Assembly: GCA_945868195.1 (NCBI GenBank)
Contig: CAMBLP010000006.1
Location: 1-32,632, forward strand
Length of the DNA stretch: 32,632 nucleotides
DNA from: Bordetella parapertussis
GTDB taxonomy: Bacteria; Pseudomonadota; Gammaproteobacteria; Burkholderiales; Burkholderiaceae_B
Direction of reading: 5' to 3'
Shown: positions 1-7,280 of the stretch, piece by piece
Numbering within the stretch: the first letter of the stretch is position 1
Layout of the letters: the number at the start of each line of letters is the position of its first letter
Program-made: the position numbers and the translations under genes
The notes under the pieces: generated by a model
The model's input: the letters and a program-made list of their open reading frames with translations, nothing else
Told to the model about the DNA's origin: nothing
The model's database searches: none

Positions 1-849
1 GTCGCGACGATCAATGGGCTCATCGACGCAGGTGTGCGCAGCTTCGAGGCGACGTCTTTTGTATCCCCCCGTGCGCTCCCGCAGTTGGCGGACGCAGCCG
101 AAGTATTGGCCCAAGTGCATCGCAATCCGAATGTACGTCTGGCCGTACTTGTACCCAACGCACGTGGTGCTGAGCGCGCAGCGGCAGCCAAGGCTGACAT
201 GATGGTGGGCTTTATTTCTGCCAGCGAAAGCCATTGCAAAACAAACCTCAACAAATCGATCGATCAGGCGATTGCCGATTTTGCCGAGGTGGTGCCGATT
301 GCCCGTCAATGGGATATCAAGTTGCGCGGTGCGGTGGCCACCGCCTTTGGCTGTCCGTTTGAGGGCGAGGTCTCGCTCGACAATATTTTGAAGATCGTCG
401 GATCCTACGATGCACACGGCATTCGCAACATCACGTTTGGCGACACGACGGGGATGGCCACGCCTCCTGTGGTGACGCGCGTGGTCGATGCCGTGCGTAA
501 TAAATATCCTGACATGGAAATCGCTTTGCATTTCCACAATACACGCGGCGTGGGTCTGGCCAACGTCATGAATGGCTTGCAGCTCGGCGTGCGTGAGTTT
601 GAGTCATCAATCGCCGGTTTGGGCGGCTGTCCGTTTGCACCAGGTGCGACCGGAAATATCTGTACCGAGGACTTAGTCTATCTGCTCGAAGAGTGTGGCT
701 ACGAGACCGGGATTGATCTGGAAAAACTGATCGGCGTGGCCAAGCAAGTCGAGCAGATGATGGGACGTCAATTGCCCGGTCAGATGATGAAGGCGGGCCC
801 ACGCCTCAAACTCATGTCGTTGGATTCGGTGCGACGCGCGGTGGGTTAA
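1..849 (+). CDS. mvaB: Hydroxymethylglutaryl-CoA lyase, 5' end cut by window edge
   Basis: The frame is open from the first base and ends at TAA 847-849, giving 282 visible residues; about 20-30 N-terminal residues should lie outside. HMG-CoA lyase splits HMG-CoA into acetyl-CoA and acetoacetate in leucine or isovalerate breakdown, in the cytoplasm. Supporting sequence: the beta-barrel motif EATSFVSPRALPQLAD near the start, the metal-ligand stretch ALHFHNTRG (two His), and the family signature GLGGCPFAPGATGN, which holds the active-site loop Cys. The HMGL-like TIM barrel is otherwise complete. The internal GTG at 34 is only where an open-frame caller would begin; the homologous sequence clearly continues upstream. 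Other pyruvate-carboxylase-like lyases share the fold, but the GGCP(F/Y)APGATGN loop points to HMG-CoA lyase rather than isopropylmalate or homocitrate synthase. Confidence 0.93.
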   Translation, partial: VATINGLIDAGVRSFEATSFVSPRALPQLADAAEVLAQVHRNPNVRLAVLVPNARGAERAAAAKADMMVGFISASESHCKTNLNKSIDQAIADFAEVVPIARQWDIKLRGAVATAFGCPFEGEVSLDNILKIVGSYDAHGIRNITFGDTTGMATPPVVTRVVDAVRNKYPDMEIALHFHNTRGVGLANVMNGLQLGVREFESSIAGLGGCPFAPGATGNICTEDLVYLLEECGYETGIDLEKLIGVAKQVEQMMGRQLPGQMMKAGPRLKLMSLDSVRRAVG

Positions 850-884
850 GCGCGCATCGCCTTTCGTCTTTATAAAGGGCAGTG

Positions 885-1313
885 ATGTCGTCAGACACGA
901 AGCCAACGCTCAAGGCCTTCGACAATCCAGACGAGCTCTGGAAAATGTATTTTTACGTCTCTTTTTTCAATATTGGGGCGTATTTTTTTACGAGCGCTGC
1001 TGATGAATTTTTGCAACAGAGCGGGGGTGTTTTAACACTGCCAATGGGGCTTTTTGTGCTTTTTATGGCCGCGTACTTGGGCGTCGCGTATTGGCTGATT
1101 AAAAAGCAGGCTGTCGACAAGGGCCGCACGCTCTGGTTGTTGCCTTTTATCGCTTGGCATGTGTATGCCTATCTCGAGGGGTTAAATGATTTCGACCCGA
1201 TGGTTGCGGAGTCGAGTTTTGATTACTACGATGCGTATCTCTCCGGGATCCCGGAGACCTTGATTTTGATTAAATTGTTTATCGCGCTGCGCGATCGTAT
1301 CGGTACGCCTTAG
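885..1313 (+). CDS. Hypothetical small integral membrane protein
   Basis: About 142 residues. I chose ATG 885 over GTG 882 because AAAGGG at 874-879 is well placed before it. I do not recognise the family. Three to four hydrophobic segments can be seen: around residues 19-37 (aromatic, FYVSFFNIGAYFF), 50-72, 82-97, and a last one near the C-terminus (ETLILIKLFIALRD). The loop between the third and fourth is acidic and aromatic (LNDFDPMVAESSFDYYDAY). The gene follows the HMG-CoA lyase gene by 35 bases on the same strand and may be co-transcribed, but nothing in the protein links it to acyl-CoA metabolism. Its TAG stop (1311-1313) interlocks with the TAA stop of the convergent LysE-family gene (1310-1312). 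It is probably a real gene, given the coherent membrane topology and ribosome binding site. Function unknown. Confidence 0.75.
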   Translation: MSSDTKPTLKAFDNPDELWKMYFYVSFFNIGAYFFTSAADEFLQQSGGVLTLPMGLFVLFMAAYLGVAYWLIKKQAVDKGRTLWLLPFIAWHVYAYLEGLNDFDPMVAESSFDYYDAYLSGIPETLILIKLFIALRDRIGTP

Positions 1314-1912
1314 ATCAATAGCACGGGCACCATCGATAGAACCAATAAAAGCGCCATGGCGAGGTTAAAGATTTTGCGCTGTCGTGGTTGGGATAAAACA
1401 CGTTCGAGTTGAGTGCCAAGCATCACCCACAGGCCTAGACAAGGCAGGTTGATGACGGCAAACATCAAGCACGTTGCAAAGATGAACGTATGGGACGCAT
1501 CGATCGGCATGTAGTTACTAAAATAAGTGATCGCCATCAGGAGGGCTTTGGGGTTCACCCATTGAAACAACGCCGCCCCAAAAAAACCCAAGGGATGTCC
1601 TTTCGTTTCACCCCGTTTTAAAGGGGTCGTACTCAAGGCAATACGCCAAGCTAGATAAAGCAGGTAGCAAAAGCCCACCACCTTCATAACTTGGTAGCCA
1701 AGCGGAAAGAGTTGAAATAGCTGGTCGAGACCCGCGGCGATGGCGAGCAACATCACGAGATGGCCAGACGAAATCCCCAGCATGTGGGGGATGCTGCGCT
1801 TAAAGCCGTAATTGACGCCCGAACTCAGCAACATCATATTGTTCGGACCCGGCGTGATCGACGAGGCGAAGGCAAACATCGCCATCGCCGTCACAATGTG
1901 CCAATCAATCAT
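1310..1912 (-). CDS. LysE/RhtB-family amino-acid or metabolite exporter
   Basis: 200 residues, the usual size for the LysE/RhtB superfamily. The N-terminal signature ASSITPGPNNMMLLSSGVNYG (residues 16-36) is the family hallmark, and about six hydrophobic segments follow, including FQWVNPKALLMAI and a final LAMALLLVLSMVPVLLI. The start is ATG 1912, whose ATGA overlaps the TGA stop (1909-1911) of the upstream PdxA-family gene, so the two are translationally coupled; the open frame continues upstream only as an artefact. Members of this family export small amino or hydroxy acids from the cytoplasm. The coupling suggests export of a metabolite tied to the neighbouring enzyme or relief from an accumulating intermediate, but that is inference. 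Substrate unknown. Confidence 0.88.
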   Translation of the reverse strand: MIDWHIVTAMAMFAFASSITPGPNNMMLLSSGVNYGFKRSIPHMLGISSGHLVMLLAIAAGLDQLFQLFPLGYQVMKVVGFCYLLYLAWRIALSTTPLKRGETKGHPLGFFGAALFQWVNPKALLMAITYFSNYMPIDASHTFIFATCLMFAVINLPCLGLWVMLGTQLERVLSQPRQRKIFNLAMALLLVLSMVPVLLI

Positions 1913-2934
1913 TGGCGCCAGGCTTGACCCATACGCGAGGCAATTTGAAAGGCTTGCCAGGTGGCTTCGACGCTCGCAAGACCTTTGCCAGCGATATCGT
2001 AGGCGGTCCCATGCGCGGGTGTGGTGATCGGAATCGGAAGTCCGCCTTGAACAGTCACGCCCCTCGAAAAGCCAAGTAGCTTGATCGCGATCTGTCCTTG
2101 GTCGTGATACATGGTGACGATCGCCTGATACTCGCCAGCCTGGGCTTTTAAGAAAATCGTGTCCGCCGGAAAAGGTCCATGGAATGGCGTGTCGGTTGGC
2201 CAGGTTTTCGCTTGCAGTGCCGCGACGGCGGGCGCGATGATGTCGATTTCTTCGCGGCCGCAAGAGCCGCCATCTCCACCATGTGGGTTAAACGCAGCAA
2301 TGGCGATTTTGGGTGTTTCAAAACCGCTTGCGAGCAGCGCTTTGTAGATGAGTTCTGATGCCTGCAGGATCCGCTCTTTGCTCAAGTACTGGGCGACATC
2401 CTTGAGAGGAACGTGCGAGGAGATGCGTGAGGTCCAGAGATTGCCGAGTGTGTTGAACTCGCAAAAATATCCTGTGACACCTAAGTACTGCGCAAAGTGA
2501 TGCAGCTCGTCCTCGTGCTTCATACCGCCCATTTTGAGCGCTTGCTTATTGAGGGGTGCAAAACAAATGGCATCGACATGGCCGGCCAAGGTCGCATCCA
2601 TGCAGGTATCGAGAATTTTTAATGTAGAAGATCCATTGAGTGCGCTGACTTGGCCGGTCTTAACATCGTTGGGATCGATGGAGTGAATGGCTAAAAATGC
2701 TGGCAGGTCTTGGTTGGGCCGCTCACGTACCGCATCAAAAGACGCCACCGAGGTAGTCGGAACACGGACTTGCGCGATGTGCTGTCCCTGCTCCCATAAC
2801 CAAGGATCGCCGATGAGCACGACGTTGGCAAGGTTGCAGACAGGATGCTGGGCGAGTAGACGTGCAATGAGCTCGGCGCCAATGCCTGCAGGATCACCGA
2901 GGGTCAGTACGACGACGGGGCGGGCGTTTTGCAT
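1909..2934 (-). CDS. PdxA-family NAD-dependent dehydrogenase (PdxA2-like)
   Basis: 341 residues. All family landmarks are present: LTLGDPAGIG (10-19), PLNK (127-130), metal His in SSHVPL (H174), NPHGGDGG (H218) and MYHDQG (H277), and HGTAYDIAG (308-316). PdxA oxidises 4-phosphohydroxy-L-threonine in pyridoxal phosphate synthesis. PdxA2 relatives oxidise 4-phosphorylated threonate or erythronate, and TphB acts on a terephthalate diol. In betaproteobacteria the biosynthetic pdxA normally sits by surA and ksgA. Here it lies beside a LysR regulator, an exporter and a sugar-acid operon, so a catabolic PdxA2-type role is more likely. The DUF1537 kinase that normally makes the PdxA2 substrate is not in the window. 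The start ATG 2934 follows an AAGAGA-like ribosome site. It reads divergently from the regulator, with a promoter at 2962-2990. Confidence 0.85.
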   Translation of the reverse strand: MQNARPVVVLTLGDPAGIGAELIARLLAQHPVCNLANVVLIGDPWLWEQGQHIAQVRVPTTSVASFDAVRERPNQDLPAFLAIHSIDPNDVKTGQVSALNGSSTLKILDTCMDATLAGHVDAICFAPLNKQALKMGGMKHEDELHHFAQYLGVTGYFCEFNTLGNLWTSRISSHVPLKDVAQYLSKERILQASELIYKALLASGFETPKIAIAAFNPHGGDGGSCGREEIDIIAPAVAALQAKTWPTDTPFHGPFPADTIFLKAQAGEYQAIVTMYHDQGQIAIKLLGFSRGVTVQGGLPIPITTPAHGTAYDIAGKGLASVEATWQAFQIASRMGQAWRQ

Positions 2935-2961
2935 ACGTTTCTCTTTTAATTGGGTTGCCCT

Positions 2962-3014
2962 ATTCTAGGGAGATAATCAATTCCAGTAAAATGAAACTTC
3001 ATCATTGATTGATA
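2962..3014 (-). promoter_or_regulatory. Promoter and shared operator-like element of the pdxA-like/lysE operon
   Basis: Read on the minus strand there is a -35 TTTACT (2985-2990), a 17-base spacer and a -10 TAGAAT (2962-2967), about 27 bases before the pdxA-like start. Overlapping the -35 and extending away from the gene is a 29-base element (2986-3014) that recurs with 25 identities at 7163-7191, in the same position relative to the other promoter. It contains the imperfect dyad ATGAA-AC-TTCAT. Its location between the divergent regulator gene and its target is typical of LysR-type activator sites. The promoter assignment is by eye. Confidence 0.65.
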
Positions 3015-3048
3015 TCTAAAAGTTATCATAAAAAATGAAATATATCGC

Positions 3049-3978
3049 ATGAATCACTACGCCCACACTTTGCTCAATCGCTTGCGTATGCGTCAAGTGT
3101 CGTTACTACTGAATATTCAGGAACACCGAACCTTGCGTGCGGCGGCCCAAGTCATGGGAATGACGCAGCCTGCTGCCACCAAAATGCTGCACGAGCTCGA
3201 GGATGCCCTCGGGACAAAGATTTTTGATCGAACGGGCAGAACACTGACTCTCAATGCCGCCGGTAAAACGGTACTGGGGTTTTTTCAAGGGATGCGTGGC
3301 AGCCTTGAGTCCTTGGCTCGGGAGCTGGATGCGATGCAAATGGGCATCCATGGGACGCTGTCGGTGGGAAGCATCATGGCGGCCTCACCCGCAATCTTGA
3401 CGGATGCGTTGATCGCGATGCGTCGATCCTATCCTATGCTGTCGATCAACATTTCGACGGCGACTAGCGATGTGCTGATCGAGGCGCTCAATCAAGGGGA
3501 CTTAGACTTGGTGATTGGACGGATTGTGAGCGTCAAGCATGAGGATTATGTATTTCGACCGATCGCCAATGAAACCCTATCGATTGTGGGGGCCGTGAAC
3601 CATCCTCTTGCCGGCAAGGCTAAGGTGACCCTGGAGGCTTTGCACCAGTATCCCTGGATTCTTCAGGGGCCAGGCAGTCCGATGCGTGCGGTGATCGAGC
3701 GCGAGTTTCGCGACCAACATTTGGTGTTGCCTGCGACACTCATTGAGACCTCCTCCATCCTGACGACAGCGGACATCGTGACCCGCACCGATATGATTGC
3801 GGTCATTCCCGAATCCGTCGCGGCGATTTTTGCCGATAGCGGTCGAATCAAAGTGTTGCGCTATCGGATTAAGAACAAGCTTGATCCCTATGGGAGCCTG
3901 CTCAAGCGGGATCGACCTGCTTCTGCCGCGACAAAAGCATTTTTAACGATGCTTCATCCGCCAGAGCTCAGCCTCTGA
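3049..3978 (+). CDS. LysR-type transcriptional regulator
   Basis: 309 residues, normal length for the family. The winged helix-turn-helix occupies roughly residues 12-72 (RQVSLLLNIQEHRTLRAAAQ ... TQPAATKMLHELEDALGTKIFDRTGR). A two-lobed periplasmic-binding-like effector domain follows from about residue 100 (GTLSVGSIMAASPAILTDAL) to the end. The N-terminal extension before the HTH and the TQPAATKMLHELE recognition helix recall the GbpR/PcaQ-like subgroup. The gene is divergent from the PdxA-family gene and faces the end of the sugar-acid operon. The repeated 29-base element ahead of both catabolic units (2986-3014 and 7163-7191) makes it the likely activator of both and probably autoregulated. 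Effector unknown; a sugar acid or keto-deoxy acid is the natural guess. The stop codon TGA lies inside the terminator stem. Confidence 0.92.
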   Translation: MNHYAHTLLNRLRMRQVSLLLNIQEHRTLRAAAQVMGMTQPAATKMLHELEDALGTKIFDRTGRTLTLNAAGKTVLGFFQGMRGSLESLARELDAMQMGIHGTLSVGSIMAASPAILTDALIAMRRSYPMLSINISTATSDVLIEALNQGDLDLVIGRIVSVKHEDYVFRPIANETLSIVGAVNHPLAGKAKVTLEALHQYPWILQGPGSPMRAVIEREFRDQHLVLPATLIETSSILTTADIVTRTDMIAVIPESVAAIFADSGRIKVLRYRIKNKLDPYGSLLKRDRPASAATKAFLTMLHPPELSL

Positions 3979-3996
3979 TTGAGATCAGAGGCTTTT
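3971..3996 (+). terminator. Rho-independent terminator of the LysR gene
   Basis: GCCTCTGAT (3971-3979), loop TGAG, ATCAGAGGC (3984-3992), then TTTT. This is a perfect 9-bp stem with a 4-base loop, and the gene's own TGA stop is in the left arm. A third copy, ATCAGAGGC, follows at 3997-4005, directly against the stop of the convergent gene, so the left arm could pair with either right arm. Read on the minus strand the hairpin has no good U-run, so it is mainly a plus-strand terminator. Confidence 0.85.
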
Positions 3997-4005
3997 ATCA
4001 GAGGC

Positions 4006-4929
4006 TTATTTGCCCCAGCGAAACACCAGAGGATCAAGTCGTTTGGCGGTTTCGATCAGACCACTGCGCACAGCCGGATTCATCGCAGGAAAAGGATGTC
4101 GTGAAACCTCGGAGTCGATGATGCCGCCTGCTTTCATGAGGGCTTTGGCAGACAAGATGCCGCCTTGGCGGTTTTCGTAATTGATCAGAGGCAACCAACG
4201 CGTGTAGGCATGGATCGCTTGCTCGCGATTGCCCGCAAACCAGGGATCCATGATCTGACGAATACCATCCGGATAGCCGCCACCGGTCATGGCGCCGGTG
4301 CAGCCTGCTTCGAGATCGGGTAACAAGGTGATGGCTTCTTCACCATCCCAAGGGCCTTCGATGGCATCGCCACCAAGCTTGATGAGTTCGCGCAGTTTGC
4401 TTGCCGCACCCGCAGTCTCGATTTTGAAATAGGAGACGTTGGCGATTTCTGTCGCCATCTTTGCCAAAAATGCGGCGGATAAGGGCGTGCCGCTAACCGG
4501 CGCATCCTGGATCATGATGGGGATGTTGATGGCATCCGAGACTTTCTTAAAAAACTCGTATATGTTGGGCTCTGGTACGCGGATGGTTGCGCCATGATAG
4601 GGAGGCATGATCATCACCATGGAGGCGCCTAAGTCTTGCGCGCGTTTACTGCGGTGTGCGCAAATCAGTGAGCCGTAGTGGGTGGTGGTGACGATGACAG
4701 GCACGCGTCCTGCCACATGCTCGAGGATCTCGCGGGTCAGGAGGTCTCGCTCATCATCAGAGATTGAAAACTGTTCAGAGAAATTTGCAAGAATACACAT
4801 GCCGTGTGATCCCGCATCGATCATAAAATCGACACAACGCTTTTGACTCGGCAGATCGAGCTCGCCAGATTCTTTAAAGATCGTTGGAACGACGGGAAAT
4901 ACGCCTTGATATCTGGGCTGTGATGCCAT
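4006..4929 (-). CDS. DapA/NAL-superfamily dehydratase, 2-keto-3-deoxy-L-arabonate dehydratase-like
   Basis: 307 residues, TIM-barrel class I lyase. The Schiff-base lysine is K169 in SYFKIET. Distinctive stretches such as CVDFMIDAGSHGMCILANFS, MIMPPYHGATIRVPE, PIMIQDAPVSGTPLS, DAIEGPWDGEEAITLL and GAMTGGGYPDGI match, from memory, the L-2-keto-3-deoxyarabonate dehydratase of the oxidative L-arabinose pathway (Azospirillum type). That enzyme converts the keto-deoxy acid to alpha-ketoglutarate semialdehyde. The catalytic Tyr segment of true DapA (YNVPxRTG) is replaced by QDAPVSGTP (141-149), which argues against lysine synthesis. It is the third gene of the operon, 6 bases after the enolase-superfamily gene, which would make its substrate. 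The exact stereochemistry of the substrate cannot be read from sequence. Confidence 0.85.
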   Translation of the reverse strand: MASQPRYQGVFPVVPTIFKESGELDLPSQKRCVDFMIDAGSHGMCILANFSEQFSISDDERDLLTREILEHVAGRVPVIVTTTHYGSLICAHRSKRAQDLGASMVMIMPPYHGATIRVPEPNIYEFFKKVSDAINIPIMIQDAPVSGTPLSAAFLAKMATEIANVSYFKIETAGAASKLRELIKLGGDAIEGPWDGEEAITLLPDLEAGCTGAMTGGGYPDGIRQIMDPWFAGNREQAIHAYTRWLPLINYENRQGGILSAKALMKAGGIIDSEVSRHPFPAMNPAVRSGLIETAKRLDPLVFRWGK

Positions 4930-4935
4930 GATCTT

Positions 4936-6108
4936 TTACTCGATGATATTGAAGTCTTTCAGAAACTCGGTCTTGAGCGTGAGGCCAAGTCCGGGCGTAT
5001 TGTCGTCGAGCTGGATAAAACCGTCTTTGGCCACAGGCTCGCCATCGAAGATGTAGTAGAACAGTTCGTTGCCGACTTCGACATCGAACATGGGAAAGTA
5101 TTCGCTCATGGGTGATGCGAGTGTGCTCATGGTCAGATGATAGTTGTGCATCTGACCGGCATGAGGAATCACCGGCACGCTATAGGCTTCGCACAGAGCA
5201 TTGATTTTATGTGCGGCGGTAATGCCACCGACGCGATTGGTGTCGTATTGCACAACGGAGACCGCTTTGCGATCGAGCAGTTGCTTAAAACCATAGAGAG
5301 AAAACTCGTGCTCTCCACCAGAAATCGGGATGCTGGTCAGCTGATTGAGCTCGGCATAGCCATCGATGTCGTCGGCAATGACGGGCTCTTCGAGCCAACG
5401 GGGTGCATACTTTTCCAGTTTGGGGAGCATGCGTTTTGCGTATTCTAGGTTCCAACCCATATAGCACTCGAGCATCAGATCCGTATCGTCACCGATCACT
5501 TCGCGGACTGCGGCGACGGATTTGAGGTTTTCCACCACGCCTTGTTGCAGATGCGCGGGACCGTAACCAAAGCGCATTTTAAAAGCCTTGAAGCCTTGAT
5601 CAAGAAAGGTCTGTGCCTCTTTTTGCATTTCCTTCAAGTCGGTGCGGTAGAGCTTTGAGTAGTAGCAAGGAATTTTTTCTTTGGTGCGACCGCCAAGCAA
5701 TTTAAAGACCGGCTTGTTGACGCTTTTACCCAAGATGTCCCAGATCGCCAGGTCGATGGCAGAAATCGCGGCCATGGCCACGCCTTTGCGTCCCCAAGCA
5801 TGCGTGCCGCGATACATTTTTTGCCACAGATATTCGTAATCCCAAGGATCTTCGCCGATCACCATCGGTGCGAGGTATTCGTCAATGATGGCTTTGGCGA
5901 TCTTGGGTGCGAGCGCGACGTTACCGAGACCGACAATGCCGTTGTCAGTCTCGATTTCGACGACCGTCCACGAATGGAAACGGAAGGTACTCATTGTTTC
6001 ATTTTTTGAGTACACCAAGTCCATAGCGTTTGAACAAAAGTTACCCTGAGGCGGAACGGTTTTACCTTTCCATTCAAACACACGGGCGCGGACGGCTTTG
6101 ATCTTCAT
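4936..6108 (-). CDS. Enolase-superfamily sugar-acid dehydratase (rhamnonate-dehydratase subgroup)
   Basis: 390 residues, an enolase-superfamily protein: capping domain (residues 1-130) and barrel. Visible metal ligands are E214 (LMLECY), E240 (RWLEEP) and E266 (SGGEH). A KMR motif carries K177; D289 (VVQYD) and H316 ([12 protein letters not shown]) form the His/Asp general acid-base pair. SGGEH plus IPHAG is the pattern of the L-rhamnonate dehydratase subgroup, which also includes L-lyxonate dehydratases; members remove water from an aldonate to give a 2-keto-3-deoxy acid. It is paired with a 2-keto-3-deoxy-L-arabonate-dehydratase-like gene downstream. L-lyxonate gives the same product after dehydration as L-arabonate would, so a five-carbon L-acid substrate is attractive; rhamnonate remains possible. 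ATG 6108 is preceded by AGGAAG seven bases away. It is the second gene of the operon. Confidence 0.87.
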   Translation of the reverse strand: MKIKAVRARVFEWKGKTVPPQGNFCSNAMDLVYSKNETMSTFRFHSWTVVEIETDNGIVGLGNVALAPKIAKAIIDEYLAPMVIGEDPWDYEYLWQKMYRGTHAWGRKGVAMAAISAIDLAIWDILGKSVNKPVFKLLGGRTKEKIPCYYSKLYRTDLKEMQKEAQTFLDQGFKAFKMRFGYGPAHLQQGVVENLKSVAAVREVIGDDTDLMLECYMGWNLEYAKRMLPKLEKYAPRWLEEPVIADDIDGYAELNQLTSIPISGGEHEFSLYGFKQLLDRKAVSVVQYDTNRVGGITAAHKINALCEAYSVPVIPHAGQMHNYHLTMSTLASPMSEYFPMFDVEVGNELFYYIFDGEPVAKDGFIQLDDNTPGLGLTLKTEFLKDFNIIE

Positions 6109-6138
6109 AAATACACTTCCTGTGCAGCTTTTAAAAAA

Positions 6139-7101
6139 TTAATTGACTTGAATTTTGTTCTTTTTAATCACGTCGGCATAACGCTTGTTTTCAGCATCGT
6201 GAAACGCTTTGAACTGGGCTTGTGACATAGGCTGAATCGTCGCACCAATGGTTTCCAAGCGTTTGGCGGTGTCGGGCATATTGAGCACTTTGTTCACATC
6301 CGCATTGACTTTTTTGATCACCGCGGCAGGTGTGTTGGCTGGCATATAGACGCCATACCAGGCACTCATCACCAAGGGGACGCCCGCTTCTTTCATCGTG
6401 GGTGTATTGGGCAGCTGAGGGTTGCGTACGTCGCTTGCGACAGCCAGTGCTTTGAGTTTTCCGCCACGGATTTGAGGTAATGCCGAGGACATGGTTTCGA
6501 ACGCGTACTGAACTTGTCCGGCGATCAGATCAATCATGGCAGGACTGCTGCCTTTGTAAGGAACGTGCACGGCATTGACGCCTGCCAGATCTTTAAAGAG
6601 TTCGGCCGCGATATGCTGTGTGCTGCCTGCACCGCTCGAAGCAAAGTTCAGTTGACCGGGTTTGCTCTTGAGCAGTTTGACAAGATCTTGCACGCTGTTG
6701 ACGGGACTATTGGCAGCGACAACGAGTACGTTAGGTACGGAGCCGGTAAACGCGACGGGGATGAGATCTTTTGCGTTGTCGTAGTTGAGCTTGAGCAGAT
6801 GCGGTGCGATGGCTTGTGCGGTCGACACGCCCATCAGCATGGTTTGACCATCCGTTGCTTTGGCCGTCACGTCAGCCGCGAGGGTGTTTGAAGCGCCAGG
6901 TCTGTTTTCGACCACCACGGTTTGGCCCCACATCGGTGTGAGTTTGTCTGCGACGGCTCGGGCCATCTGATCTGTACCACCACCGGGCGAGGCGCCGACG
7001 AGTAATCTAGCAGGTTTGGTTGGCCATTCTTGGGCGAGCGCGGGGGCGCTGAGCGACACGGCTAGGCCCAGCATCAAGGCATTGACTAGTTTTGTTTTCA
7101 C
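6139..7101 (-). CDS. TctC/Bug-family periplasmic solute-binding protein
   Basis: 320 residues. The start is GTG 7101, because AGGAG sits six bases upstream and the following residues form a clean signal peptide (MKTKLVNALMLGLAVSLSAPALA, cut before QEWPTKP); the open frame upstream is spurious. Family markers: WPTKPARLLVGASPGGGTDQMARAVA, VVENRPGASN, and the domain-2 stretch HVPYKGSSPAMIDLIAGQVQ. These proteins bind carboxylates in the periplasm. No TctA or TctB membrane subunits are adjacent, as is common for the expanded Bug family in Bordetella relatives, so transport may use distant partners, or the protein may act as a sensor. As first gene of the operon with two sugar-acid enzymes, it probably binds the same acid. 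Its promoter (7139-7167) shares a site with the pdxA-like promoter. Confidence 0.92.
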   Translation of the reverse strand: MKTKLVNALMLGLAVSLSAPALAQEWPTKPARLLVGASPGGGTDQMARAVADKLTPMWGQTVVVENRPGASNTLAADVTAKATDGQTMLMGVSTAQAIAPHLLKLNYDNAKDLIPVAFTGSVPNVLVVAANSPVNSVQDLVKLLKSKPGQLNFASSGAGSTQHIAAELFKDLAGVNAVHVPYKGSSPAMIDLIAGQVQYAFETMSSALPQIRGGKLKALAVASDVRNPQLPNTPTMKEAGVPLVMSAWYGVYMPANTPAAVIKKVNADVNKVLNMPDTAKRLETIGATIQPMSQAQFKAFHDAENKRYADVIKKNKIQVN

Positions 7102-7138
7102 GGGGGTCTCCTGATTCCGTTGTTGGACTAACCCCCAC

Positions 7139-7191
7139 ATACTAGAAGCTGAATTGATTAACGTAAAATGAAACTTAATGATGAATTGATA
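7139..7191 (-). promoter_or_regulatory. Promoter and shared operator-like element of the sugar-acid operon
   Basis: On the minus strand: -35 TTTACG (7162-7167), a 17-base spacer and -10 TAGTAT (7139-7144), about 38 bases before the GTG start of the binding-protein gene. The 29-base element 7163-7191 matches 2986-3014 at 25 positions, and the -35 and spacer length are also the same. One arm of the small dyad differs by one base (TTAAT instead of TTCAT). Best explained as a second site for the LysR-type regulator encoded at 3049-3978. Confidence 0.65.
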
Positions 7192-7228
7192 ACTATCGGC
7201 TATCAATTTCTATCAGCCTTTTGATCGC

Positions 7229-7258
7229 TTGACAGCGACAATGCATCTGCATTACCAT
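7229..7258 (+). promoter_or_regulatory. Likely promoter of the prlF-yhaV toxin-antitoxin operon
   Basis: TTGACA (7229-7234), an 18-base spacer and TACCAT (7253-7258), about 22 bases before the antitoxin start. The -35 is perfect, the -10 is four of six. The spacer contains the inverted repeat ATGCA-TC-TGCAT (7241-7252), where an autorepressing antitoxin-toxin complex could bind; that role is inferred. Confidence 0.5.
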
Positions 7259-7280
7259 TATGCTTGTTTAATTTTCCCCT

